NCBI GenBank assembly: GCA_964539745.1
Contig: CAZIJU010000099.1
Span: 1 to 14,101, forward strand
Length of the DNA stretch: 14,101 bases
Direction: 5' to 3'
Source of the DNA: DSNY01 sp964539745
Lineage (GTDB): Bacteria; Pseudomonadota; Gammaproteobacteria; Burkholderiales; Burkholderiaceae_F
The position numbers were made by a program, and so were the translations under genes. Below are positions 5,325 through 14,101 of this stretch, in pieces (position 1 is the first letter of the stretch; each line of letters starts with the position of its first letter). The notes under the pieces are model-generated. The model worked only from the letters and a program-made list of their open reading frames with translations, was not told where the DNA came from and made no database searches.

Positions 5325-6635
5325 ATGTCGACGACATCGACTCGCAAAGACGAGGCCCGACGCGTGATCCCGCTCGCGGTGCGCGCCCATGCAGCGCCGC
5401 CCGGCCGTGCATCGCTGCGGTGGCTTGCGGTCGCGCCGCATCGCTATTTCTTCTTCCTCGGCATGCTCGGACTGACGGCGGCGTCGCTGTGGTGGCTCGT
5501 GCAGCTGTGGGCGCGCGCGATCGGCGCGCCGCTCGCGCTTGCGCTGCCGCCGGCGTGGCTGCACGGCTGGGCGATGGCCAACGGATTCCTGCCGTTTTTC
5601 ATGTTCGGCTTCCTGTTCACCGCGGGTCCGAGGTGGCTCGCTGTCGCGCCGCCCGAGACCCGGACGCTGACGCCGGCCGGCGCGCTGGCGTTCGCCGGTT
5701 TCGCCCTTGCGCTGGCCGGCGCGCATGTCGACACGGCGGTCGTCGCCGCCGGCGCGCTGGCGATGGCCGCGGGCTGGGTCGCGCTGCTGTGGCGATTCCT
5801 TCGTCTGGTTCGCGCGAGCCGGCTCGACGACCAGGTGCACGCGCGACTCGCGCTCGCGTTCCTGACGGTCGGCGCGGCCGCGCATCCGGTCTTCGCCTGG
5901 GGTGCAACGCAGCTTTCGTCCGCGTGGATCCACACCGCCGAGATGATGTCGATCTGGCTGTTCATCGCGCCGGTGTACGTCACGGTCGCGCACCGGCTGA
6001 TCCCGTTCTTCACCGCGAGCGTGGTGCCCTTCCTCGACGCCTGGCGCCCGTTATGGCTGCTCGCCGCGTTCGTCTCGGTCGTGATCGGGCATGGGCTGCT
6101 GCCGGTGGCGGGGTTGCTGCTGCCTTCGAAGGCGATCCAGTCGCTGCGGCTGGCGGTCGACGTCGCGGGCGCAGCGCTGCTCGTGTTCGTCGCCTGGCGC
6201 TGGGGTGTCGTGCAGAGCCTGCGCAACCGTCTGCTGGCGATGCTGCATCTGGGCTTCGTCTGGCTCGGCATCGCGTTCGCGCTGTACGCGTGGAACCAGG
6301 CGGTCGTGCTGCTCGACGCGCCGGCGGCATCGATCGGGCTTGCGCCGCTGCACGCACTGACGATGGGCTTCTTCGGTTCGGTGCTGCTGGCGATGGTCAC
6401 GCGCGTGACGGCAGGCCATGGCGGCCGCACCCTTGCCGCCGACCGCCTGACCTGGGCGCTGTTCTGGGTGCTGCAGTTCGCCGTGCTCGCCCGGGTGCTC
6501 GCCGACGCCGCGCCGGCGCATGGCGCATGGCTTGCGCCCGCGGCGATCGCGCTGTGGTGCGCCGTGTTCGTGCCGTGGGCCGCGCGCAGCGTGCCGATCT
6601 ATCTGAAGCCGCGCGCCGACGGCCGCCCGGGATGA
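5325..6635 (+). CDS. nnrS: NnrS family haem/copper membrane protein
   Basis: NnrS is a polytopic inner-membrane protein of denitrifiers and other NO-exposed bacteria; studied members bind haem and copper and lessen damage from NO. The 436 residues are almost entirely hydrophobic, consistent with about 12 helices. The family's histidine-bearing blocks are present: APHRYFFFLG (His39), LHGWAMANGFLPFFMFGFLF (His80), HPVFAWG (His187), IHTAEMMSIW (His203), VAHRLIPFFT (His223), MLHLGFVWLG (His308) and LHALTMGFFGSVLLAMVTRV with TAGHGGRTL (His343, His365). The start at 5325 has only a weak ribosome-binding site; GTG 5364 (residue 14) is a possible alternative. A 63-nt gap separates it from the NMO gene, and the stop overlaps the next ATG by 4 nt, so it is probably in the FNR-controlled unit. 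Confidence 0.93.
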   Translation: MSTTSTRKDEARRVIPLAVRAHAAPPGRASLRWLAVAPHRYFFFLGMLGLTAASLWWLVQLWARAIGAPLALALPPAWLHGWAMANGFLPFFMFGFLFTAGPRWLAVAPPETRTLTPAGALAFAGFALALAGAHVDTAVVAAGALAMAAGWVALLWRFLRLVRASRLDDQVHARLALAFLTVGAAAHPVFAWGATQLSSAWIHTAEMMSIWLFIAPVYVTVAHRLIPFFTASVVPFLDAWRPLWLLAAFVSVVIGHGLLPVAGLLLPSKAIQSLRLAVDVAGAALLVFVAWRWGVVQSLRNRLLAMLHLGFVWLGIAFALYAWNQAVVLLDAPAASIGLAPLHALTMGFFGSVLLAMVTRVTAGHGGRTLAADRLTWALFWVLQFAVLARVLADAAPAHGAWLAPAAIALWCAVFVPWAARSVPIYLKPRADGRPG

Positions 6636-7009
6636 TGTACGCCACACTCAAGACGATCCATGTGGCGTGCGTGGTCGCCAGCGGTGCCGGCTTCCTGCTG
6701 CGCGGCGTGCTGATGCTGGCTGGCTCGCCGCTGCTCGCGACGCGCTTTGCCCGGGTCGCGCCGCACGTGATCGACACGGCCCTGCTTGTCGCCGGCGTGT
6801 CGATGGCGGTCATCGCGCGCATTTCGCCGCTTGCACACCCCTGGCTCGCAACCAAGATCGGTGCGCTCGTCGTCTACATCGTGCTCGGCTCGATCGCGCT
6901 GAAACGCGGCCGCACCCGCGCGATCCGCGCCGCCGCGTTCGCCGCCGCGCTGGCAACCTATGCCTACATCGTCGGCGTTGCGCTCACGCGCAGCCCCGCG
7001 CTCGTCTGA
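6632..7009 (+). CDS. SirB2-family small membrane protein
   Basis: This 125-residue protein looks like the SirB/SirB2 family of four-helix inner-membrane proteins. Hydrophobic segments lie near residues 6-30, 43-63, 71-91 and 100-120. The N-terminal LKTIHVACVVASGAGFLLRG, with His10 and a glycine-rich first helix, and the HPWLATKIGALVVYIVLG segment match the family as I recall it. The biochemical role is unknown; a cofactor- or quinone-related membrane role is only a guess. The start at 6632 is the first of two consecutive ATG codons and overlaps the nnrS stop (ATGA), so it is translationally coupled to nnrS and likely works with it. The frame is open far upstream antiparallel to nothing meaningful, in an Arg/Ala-rich shadow of nnrS, so no longer start is credible. 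Confidence 0.85.
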   Translation: MMYATLKTIHVACVVASGAGFLLRGVLMLAGSPLLATRFARVAPHVIDTALLVAGVSMAVIARISPLAHPWLATKIGALVVYIVLGSIALKRGRTRAIRAAAFAAALATYAYIVGVALTRSPALV

Positions 7010-7053
7010 TGGGATGGGTCATCCGGACGGAACAGGTTTCGGCCGACCGGTGT

Positions 7054-7067
7054 TTGCGCCAGATCAA
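7054..7067 (+). promoter_or_regulatory. FNR-type half-perfect box upstream of the hemerythrin gene
   Basis: TTGCGCCAGATCAA matches TTGAT-N4-ATCAA at 8 of 10 defined positions, with a perfect right half-site. The centre is 7060.5. Placing transcription start 41.5 nt downstream gives about 7102, and TAGCGT at 7090-7095 (three matches to TATAAT, at the most conserved positions) sits exactly where the -10 element should be. A 13-nt inverted repeat, TTAGCG-T-CGCTAA (7089-7101), overlaps the -10 element and start and could be a second operator. The leader to the hemerythrin ATG would be about 58 nt. The geometry is seen; function is inferred. Confidence 0.55.
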
Positions 7068-7159
7068 ATCATCGCGAGACCGGGCCGCTTAGCGTCGCTA
7101 ATCCGGCGCTGCGGCAGCAGGATTTACGATTCGGCCGCCCGCGAAGACCAGGGAAACCC

Positions 7160-7738
7160 ATGAGCACGATCGACTTCCGCACGCCCGCTGCGGGCTTCGA
7201 CCAACCGCTCGAACTGTGGCTTGCCTGCCACGACCGGGTGCGGCGCATGTGCACGTTGCTGCAACGGCTGCACGAACACGTCCATACGAACGGCGCGGAC
7301 GACCAGGCCAAGGTCACCGCCCTGTCGATCCGCCGCTATTTCGACGAGGCCACCCCGCGCCACCACGAAGACGAAGAAGTCGACCTTTTCCCCCGCCTGC
7401 TGAAGCATCTCGAAGGCCGGACCGAAAGCGAAGCCACCGGCGTGCGCAACGCGATCGCGCTGCTCGAAGGCGACCACCGGGAGATGCGCCGGCTGTGGTC
7501 GGTTCTGCGCGATGCGCTCGCCGCGATCGACGGCGGCGACGCCGGCGCGCTCGACGAGGCCGTCGTGGGGCTGTTCGTCAGCCGTTATCGCAGCCACTGC
7601 GAAGTCGAGGACACCGTCATCGCGCCTGCGCTGCGCCGCGCGCTGTCGGCGGAGGAACTCGGCGAAATCGGCCGCACGATGGCGCAGCGGCGCGGCGTCG
7701 ACTGGGACGAGATCGCCGCACCGCGAAGCCGAGCGTAG
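7160..7738 (+). CDS. Hemerythrin-domain protein
   Basis: This 192-residue protein has a hemerythrin-like four-helix domain expected to carry a non-haem di-iron site that binds O2 or NO. Candidate ligands in the usual order are His24 (LACHDRVRRM), His68/His69 with Glu72/Glu73 (RHHEDEEVDLFP), His106 (EGDHREMR), and His146 with Glu150 (SHCEVEDTVIAP). The first helix and last helix are spaced as in bacterial hemerythrins of the cupin-free DUF-like class. No signal peptide or membrane segment is present, so it is cytoplasmic and single-domain. AGGGAA lies just upstream of ATG 7160. With an FNR-type box 93 nt upstream and NnrS/SirB2 genes before it, it may act in NO binding, di-iron repair or oxygen sensing; similarity to YtfE-type repair proteins is general only. 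Confidence 0.9.
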   Translation: MSTIDFRTPAAGFDQPLELWLACHDRVRRMCTLLQRLHEHVHTNGADDQAKVTALSIRRYFDEATPRHHEDEEVDLFPRLLKHLEGRTESEATGVRNAIALLEGDHREMRRLWSVLRDALAAIDGGDAGALDEAVVGLFVSRYRSHCEVEDTVIAPALRRALSAEELGEIGRTMAQRRGVDWDEIAAPRSRA

Positions 7739-7772
7739 GCCGACGCCAGGGTCTGCTGACATAGGCCTCAGG

Positions 7773-7938
7773 TCCGCGTGATCCCCGCCACCGCCGGCGG
7801 CTCGCGCCATGGCGATTGCGTGAAAGCGCGGCGAAAGCGCCACGTGCCCCATGGGGCCGACGGCGGGGATCACCCTGCGGAGCGGGGTGCCTTGGGCCGC
7901 ATGGCGGCGTTGCGGCTCGGGGCCTTGGCTGCGGCCAA
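7773..7938. repeat. Structured intergenic element with two adjacent long hairpins
   Basis: Hairpin 1 has perfect 12-bp arms, GTGATCCCCGCC (7778-7789) and GGCGGGGATCAC (7862-7873), extended by TCCGC/GCGGA (7773-7777, 7877-7881) after a 3-nt bulge. Its interior contains two perfect palindromes centred on CCATGG (CGCCATGGCG 7805-7814, GCCCCATGGGGC 7846-7857) and a small GGCG-AAAG-CGCC stem. Hairpin 2 pairs TTGGGCCGCA (7892-7901) with TGCGGCCAA (7930-7938), with one bulged G. The element lies between two convergent genes. It may be a bidirectional terminator, a REP/MITE-like repeat or a structured RNA; no transposase or target-site duplication is evident. Confidence 0.5.
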
Positions 7939-8011
7939 CGGTCCCCTCGCCGCGCCTGGCCCTGCGACCCAATCCGACCCGCCGCAGACCCGATCCATAT
8001 GCCAACAGACC

Positions 8012-8274
8012 CTAGCGGCAGCTTTGCGCGACGTTCGCAGGCATCGTCGCCGTCGCCTGCGTCATCGTGATCACGCATTGCGCGCCCGGGCAAACGCAGT
8101 GGTACACGGCGGCCTCGACGCGGCCCGGACCCGTCACGAGCGTCGGCCGCGAACACGTACAGCCTTCCGCATTGAACGGAACCTGTGCAACGACGGCCGA
8201 CTTCGGCCAAGCGAGTATCGCCGCCGCGGCACACGCGGCGACGGCCCCGACGATCCACAGCGATCGCGTCGCAT
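8012..8274 (-). CDS. Probable small exported cysteine-rich protein, start unresolved
   Basis: On the minus strand, the frame ending at TAG (8014-8012) encodes about 80 convincing residues. A hydrophobic segment (LWIVGAVAACAAAAILAW, codons from 8260) precedes a polar domain: VPFNAEGCTCSRPTLVTGPG, then YHCVCPGAQCVITMTQAT, ending QSCR. Cysteine spacing is CxC-x17-CxC-x4-C plus one near the end. Codon third positions are G/C-rich as in real genes here. An exported or membrane-anchored metal- or disulfide-containing protein is inferred; I do not recognise a named family. The start is a problem. A perfect AGGAGG (8280-8275) runs directly into ATG (8274-8272), but that ATG is in another frame; one extra base after it would give a normal signal-peptide start. 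In frame, only CTG (8260) or ACG (8269) are near. Confidence 0.5.
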
Positions 8275-8280
8275 CCTCCT

Positions 8281-8632
8281 GTGCAGGTCGGCGGCGCGCC
8301 GATCGTACCGCCCAACGACCCCGCGGCGAGCTTAGGCGCCGGGCAGGCAGCCGGCAACGGCCGCCACGCGCGCGACCTGTGCGTGCGCTGCACCCGCAGC
8401 GCCACCGCCTGCGCCTTGTCGGGCCTTGGCCATCGGATACCGCACATCCGCACATCGCACTGCCGCGGCGGGCCGACCGCGCGCGGACCGCCTGCCAGCG
8501 GCCAGACCCACGACCGCGTGCCGAGCGGGCGAGCGCCGGCACGGTTGCGACGGACCACGCCGCCGCGGCCCGGTCGCCGGCAGGGGTTGCATTGGGCGGA
8601 GTCCGCCGCCAGATTGGCCGATGGAGGTGCCC
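8281..8632. promoter_or_regulatory. Gap between the small minus-strand gene and lon
   Basis: This 352-nt stretch has no protein I can support on either strand; open frames here are Arg/Ala/Pro-rich shadows. It contains a two-copy tandem repeat CCGCACAT (8440-8455) with a partial third copy, and a perfect 13-nt inverted repeat GGCGGA-G-TCCGCC (8595-8607) located 26 nt before the lon start. No clear sigma-32 heat-shock promoter or FNR box was found, although divergent promoters for lon and the minus-strand gene are expected here. Confidence 0.4.
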
Positions 8633-10993
<2,361 letters not shown>

Positions 10994-11194
10994 CCCGAGC
11001 CGGAGGAAGGCGGTCGAGCCGCACAGGCATCGAGAACACAGAGGGAGGACCGAGCGCTGCGCACCCGCGCCCCGACGAGCCGGCGTGTGGAAGTCACCGG
11101 TGCGCAGGACCTCGACTGATCGCCGTTCTCCGTCGTGCCTTTGCGGTGAAGCGTCCGAACTGAAGTCGGCGCATTTCGCGCACGGCCTGCGCTG
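10994..11194. terminator. Convergent intergenic region with an imperfect inverted repeat
   Basis: Between lon (plus) and the outer-membrane gene (minus), CCGCACAGGCA-TC-GAGAAC (11019-11037) is nearly the reverse complement of 11125-11146 (GTTCTCCGTCGTGCCTTTGCGG). The match is 10 of 11 in the first block and 6 of 6 in the second. The arms are about 87 nt apart. There is no T-rich tail. It may be a worn repeat element or serve as a bidirectional terminator; no gene is seen here. Confidence 0.3.
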
Positions 11195-12340
11195 TCAGAA
11201 GCGCACGATCAACCCGAATCCGGCAGCCCACGCCTGGCCACGCTCGCTCGCCGCGTCGGGGCGCGGCCAGAAGTAGCCCACGACGAATTCGCCGAGCAGC
11301 CAGTCGCGATAGACGGGCTGCAGCCACTTCGTCTGTACGCCGTAGTCGGAGAACAAAATGCCGGTGTGCTGCGCGCCGGTGCCGATCGCCTCGAACGACA
11401 GCAGGCGGCCGCCCGCGACGACCTTGTGCGCACCGGCGACCGTCGACCACTCGTAGCGCCGCGATGCCTGGGTGATCGTCGCCGCGGTCAGCCAGCGCAG
11501 CGCCACCGTCGGCGACCAGGCGTATTCGTACGACAGCGCGGTGGTCGAACCGAAGCGATCGCTGAGCTTCCAGAAGAACGTCTGCCGGAACTCGACGAGG
11601 CTCGCCTCGCTGGCCACCCAGAAGTGCCGGAAACGGGCCTGCGCGTACGGCTTGATCCCCCGGAAGCCGGCGCGCAGATCGACCGCATCGCGCAGCACCA
11701 CCCCGAGGCCCGCGAAGAACGACCGGTCCTCGGTCCGTTCGCCCAGCAGCCGGTTCTGGTTGACGAACGCCGGCGGCTGGTCGGCCACGCCCTCGCGTTC
11801 GTTGTCGCGGCCGACGAACAGATACGCCCGTTCCTCGAGGTTCGGCAGTCGCACGCGCGCGTTCAGCTGCACGCTGCTGTCGACACCCGCCCCCTGCCGC
11901 TTGCTGGTGAAGATGCTCAGGCGACCGTCCTTGACGTCCTTGCGCTCGTCGAACGGCTTGTCGCCAAACCAGCGATCCAGCCCGCGCGCCAGCAGCACGA
12001 CCGTTTCACGCAGCACCGCGGGCGCGCGATCGACGGCGGGCCGCGCCTCGGTCGCAGCCGGCGGCGCTGGGGCGGCGACCGCGGCACCGGCGTCCTGTGG
12101 CCGATCAGGCGCCGGCTCGGAGGCGACGGCGGGCGACGGTTCGGCGGTCGCCTGCACCGGCGGCGGCGTGGGCGAATCCGGACGCTGGCCGCCGACGCTT
12201 AAGGCTTCTGCGCCGGGTGCCGGCGCCTGCGTCCCGGCGCTTTCGCCCTTCGGTATCGCTGCACAGGCAGCGAGCAAGACCGCGCCGCAGGCGACCGCCA
12301 GCGCCCGCGCGCGTCGAAGCACAGCGGCCCGTTCGATCAA
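11195..12340 (-). CDS. Predicted outer-membrane lipoprotein with beta-barrel-like C-terminal domain
   Basis: This 381-residue protein begins with an Arg-rich N-region, a hydrophobic core and the lipobox LLAAC with Cys26 as the likely lipidated residue. Residues 32-108 are a low-complexity Ala/Pro linker. From about residue 120 (RGLDRWFGDKPFDERKDVKDG) onward there are many amphipathic strand-like segments (SSVQLNARVRLP, KPYAQARFRHFW, RQTFFWKLSDRFG, GEFVVGYFWPRP). The chain ends in GFGLIVRF, the terminal aromatic expected of an outer-membrane barrel. I do not recognise a named family; it is probably a conserved hypothetical outer-membrane protein. The start is TTG (12340-12338), preceded on the minus strand by GAGGGA about 7 nt upstream; GTG at residue 7 is an alternative. 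It is a single gene, with lon converging and an ATPase gene upstream. Confidence 0.75.
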   Translation of the reverse strand: MIERAAVLRRARALAVACGAVLLAACAAIPKGESAGTQAPAPGAEALSVGGQRPDSPTPPPVQATAEPSPAVASEPAPDRPQDAGAAVAAPAPPAATEARPAVDRAPAVLRETVVLLARGLDRWFGDKPFDERKDVKDGRLSIFTSKRQGAGVDSSVQLNARVRLPNLEERAYLFVGRDNEREGVADQPPAFVNQNRLLGERTEDRSFFAGLGVVLRDAVDLRAGFRGIKPYAQARFRHFWVASEASLVEFRQTFFWKLSDRFGSTTALSYEYAWSPTVALRWLTAATITQASRRYEWSTVAGAHKVVAGGRLLSFEAIGTGAQHTGILFSDYGVQTKWLQPVYRDWLLGEFVVGYFWPRPDAASERGQAWAAGFGLIVRF

Positions 12341-12623
12341 CCCGAATCCCTCACCACGGAGATCACCGCGCGCCGACAGCGGCGAAAAATCGCGGCCTTG
12401 CGCTGACGCCCGGCCAAACGCGCTTCAGAAAGCCTGTTCGCACGAAGGTTTGGTTTTCCTCGGCACGTTTCGCGTCTGTGTCGTACGAATGCGGCGATCA
12501 GGGGCGACGCTTCGGCCTGCGCGAAAATGGCCCGTCCGAACTTCGCGCACGCACCTGCGCCGCAGCGAAACTCGCGCGTTGGCTGCGGCGAATCCGGCGG
12601 CGCCGCGCGCATCCACGCCCGCG
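12341..12623. other. 283-nt intergenic region with no recognised gene
   Basis: This stretch separates two minus-strand genes and should contain the promoter of the outer-membrane protein gene. It is somewhat less GC-rich around 12440-12475 and has a few A/T runs, such as GAAAAAT near 12383, but no convincing -35/-10 pair, FNR box or long inverted repeat could be named. Open frames crossing it are Arg-rich and lack coding character. Its proximal part may carry the terminator of the upstream ATPase gene, but no clear hairpin with a T run was found. Confidence 0.4.
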
Positions 12624-14101
12624 TCAACGGCGGCGTCCGCCGAGCAGCGAACCGAGCACCCCGCGCGTGATCTCGCGCGCGATCGACGATCCGATGGAAC
12701 GCGCCGCACTCTTGGCAAGGGCATCGACCATGCCTTCGCGGCGGCCCCCGCGCGGGCCGGTCGAGCCGAACAGGATGTCGCCGAGCCCACCGAGCGCGCC
12801 TTTGCCGGCCTGCGCGGGTGCCGCTGCCCCTGCGGGTGCGCCCTGCGCGGCGGGTGCGGCGGCGGCGCGCTGTTTGAGCAGTTCGAAAGCGCTCTCGCGA
12901 TCGACTGTCTTCTCGTAGACGCCGGCGACGACCGACGTGCGGATCAGCCGCTGGCGCTCCTCGGGCGTGATCGGCCCGATCTGGCTCGACGGCGGATAGA
13001 TCCAGGCGCGCTCGGTGACCGACGGCGTGCCCTTGGCGTCGAGCAGCGAGACGAGCGCCTCGCCGACGGCCAGTTCCAGGATGGCGGCCTTGAGGTCGAG
13101 CTTCGGGTTCGGCCGCATCGTCTCGGCGACCGCGTTGACCGCCTTCTGGTCGCGCGGCGTGAACGCGCGCAGCGCGTGCTGGATGCGGTTGCCGAGCTGG
13201 CCGAGCACCTTCTCCGGAATGTCGAGCGGGTTCTGCGTGATGAAATACACGCCCACACCCTTGGAGCGGATCAACCGCACCACCTGTTCGACTTTCTCCA
13301 GCAGCGCAGGCGGCGCCTCGGAGAACAGCAGGTGGGCCTCGTCGAAGAAGAAGACGAGCTTGGGCTTGTCGCGGTCGCCGACTTCGGGCAGGTTCTCGAA
13401 CAGCTCCGCGAGCAACCAGAGCAGGAAGGTGCCGTACAGGCGCGGGTTGTTCATCAACCGGTCGGCGGCGAGGATGTTGACGACGCCGCGGCCGTCGACC
13501 GTCTGCATCAGGTCGGCGATGTCGAGCATCGGTTCGCCGAAGAATTTCTCGCCGCCCTGTTCCTCGATCTGCAGCAGCCCGCGCTGGATCGCGCCGATCG
13601 AAGCCGCGCTGATGTTGCCGTACTGCGTCTTGAACTGCGCGGCGTTGTCGCCGACGTACTGCAGCAGCGCGCGCAGGTCCTTCAGATCGAGCAGCAGCAG
13701 GCCGTTGTCGTCGGCGATCTTGAACGCCAGCGCCAGTACGCCTTCCTGCGTCTCGTTCAGGTTGAGCAGCCGCGCGAGCAGCAGCGGACCCATGTCGCTC
13801 GCGGTGGCACGCACCGGATGGCCCTGTTCGCCCCACACGTCCCACAACGTCACCGGGCAGCCTTCCCACTTGGGCTCGGGCAGCTTCAGCATCTCGAGCC
13901 GCTGCTTCATCTTGTCGCTGAGGCGCCCGGGGTTGGCGATTCCGGTCAGGTCACCCTTGACGTCGGCCATGAAGACCGGCACGCCGATCCTGGAAAAGCC
14001 TTCGGCGAGCACCTGCAGCGTCACGGTCTTTCCGGTGCCGGTGGCACCGGTGATGCAGCCGTGGCGGTTGGCCAGCGCCGGCAGCAGCGCCAGTTCGTGG
14101 T
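12624..14101 (-). CDS. HerA-like/DUF853 family ATPase (5' end beyond the window)
   Basis: This is the C-terminal 492 residues of a DUF853/HerA-helicase-like protein (YjgR of E. coli is the related example). The N-terminus is cut off by the right edge. Walker A GATGTGKT is encoded at 14048-14025, followed by VTLQVLAEGFSRIGVPVFMA and DVKGDLTGIA. The central part has LFENLPEVGD, Walker B KLVFFFDEAHLLFSEAP and VYFITQNPLDIPEKVLGQLG, the last a sensor-like block; RIQHALRAFTPRDQKAV follows. Near the C-terminus is an Ala/Pro/Gly-rich linker, then a basic tail (RGVLGSLLGGRRR). Members are P-loop ATPases of the HerA/FtsK group; the cellular role of this subgroup is not established. The GTG at 14024 is internal, not the start, because it follows the Walker lysine and threonine. 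Confidence 0.93.
   Translation of the reverse strand, partial: HELALLPALANRHGCITGATGTGKTVTLQVLAEGFSRIGVPVFMADVKGDLTGIANPGRLSDKMKQRLEMLKLPEPKWEGCPVTLWDVWGEQGHPVRATASDMGPLLLARLLNLNETQEGVLALAFKIADDNGLLLLDLKDLRALLQYVGDNAAQFKTQYGNISAASIGAIQRGLLQIEEQGGEKFFGEPMLDIADLMQTVDGRGVVNILAADRLMNNPRLYGTFLLWLLAELFENLPEVGDRDKPKLVFFFDEAHLLFSEAPPALLEKVEQVVRLIRSKGVGVYFITQNPLDIPEKVLGQLGNRIQHALRAFTPRDQKAVNAVAETMRPNPKLDLKAAILELAVGEALVSLLDAKGTPSVTERAWIYPPSSQIGPITPEERQRLIRTSVVAGVYEKTVDRESAFELLKQRAAAAPAAQGAPAGAAAPAQAGKGALGGLGDILFGSTGPRGGRREGMVDALAKSAARSIGSSIAREITRGVLGSLLGGRRR

Noticed and set aside
5324..5337. Dyad ATGTC-GAC-GACAT at the nnrS start codon
   Set aside because: It is short, includes the trivial GTCGAC palindrome and overlaps coding sequence; no regulator can be suggested.
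4038..5993. 651-codon open frame on the minus strand across the NMO gene and part of nnrS
   Set aside because: It is antisense to two recognised genes, rich in Arg/Gln/Glu/His with no domain, and typical of high-GC antisense frames.
7124..8005. 293-codon minus-strand frame opposite the hemerythrin gene and the hairpin element
   Set aside because: No domain is seen; it runs antisense through the di-iron ligands and through the inverted repeats.
11366..12202. 278-codon plus-strand frame opposite the outer-membrane protein gene
   Set aside because: It is an antisense shadow; the minus strand has a lipobox, strand pattern and terminal Phe.

Overview
The window is high-GC, densely packed DNA with strong G/C preference at third codon positions. 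It most likely comes from a denitrifying betaproteobacterium; Rhodocyclales or Burkholderiales relatives such as Thauera, Azoarcus or similar fit best. That placement rests on gene content and protein style only, since no rRNA or other marker is present.

Layout. (1) 1-2476, plus strand: the distal end of a respiratory nitrate reductase operon. It holds the C-terminal part of narH, then narJ, narI and a parvulin-type peptidyl-prolyl isomerase, joined by 8-nt and 4-nt overlaps and a 1-nt gap. (2) 2581-3282, plus strand: a beta-class carbonic anhydrase, flanked on both sides by GC-rich inverted repeats. (3) 3283-3627: a regulatory region with a near-perfect FNR/ANR/DNR box (3475-3488) and a leader with terminator-like and competing hairpins. 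(4) 3628-7009, plus strand: a four-gene unit. It encodes a four-cysteine DGC-like putative zinc protein, a nitronate monooxygenase-family flavoprotein, NnrS and a SirB2-family membrane protein, with 4-nt overlaps at two of three junctions. (5) 7160-7738, plus strand: a hemerythrin-domain protein behind its own weaker FNR-type box, with a -10-like element at the expected distance. (6) 7739-8632: a gene-poor stretch. It has two strong adjacent hairpins, a probable small cysteine-rich exported protein on the minus strand, and the lon leader. (7) 8633-10993, plus strand: a complete Lon protease. (8) 11195-12340, minus strand: a predicted outer-membrane protein with a lipoprotein signal and a C-terminal beta-barrel-like domain, read from a TTG start. 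(9) 12624-14101, minus strand: a HerA-like/DUF853 ATPase that runs off the right edge.

How it fits together. Regions 1-5 read as an anaerobic nitrate-respiration and nitrosative-stress neighbourhood. NarGHI makes nitrite and, indirectly, NO. NarJ and probably the isomerase help assemble the enzyme. The DGC/NMO/NnrS/SirB2 unit and the hemerythrin are plausible NO-handling or NO-repair functions under FNR/DNR control. Lon could remove damaged proteins, but its link to the module is only positional. No mobile element, CRISPR array, tRNA or rRNA was seen. The most promising under-described items are the FNR-driven four-gene unit with its leader, the small cysteine-rich protein at 8012-8274 whose start cannot be resolved, and the structured element at 7773-7938.
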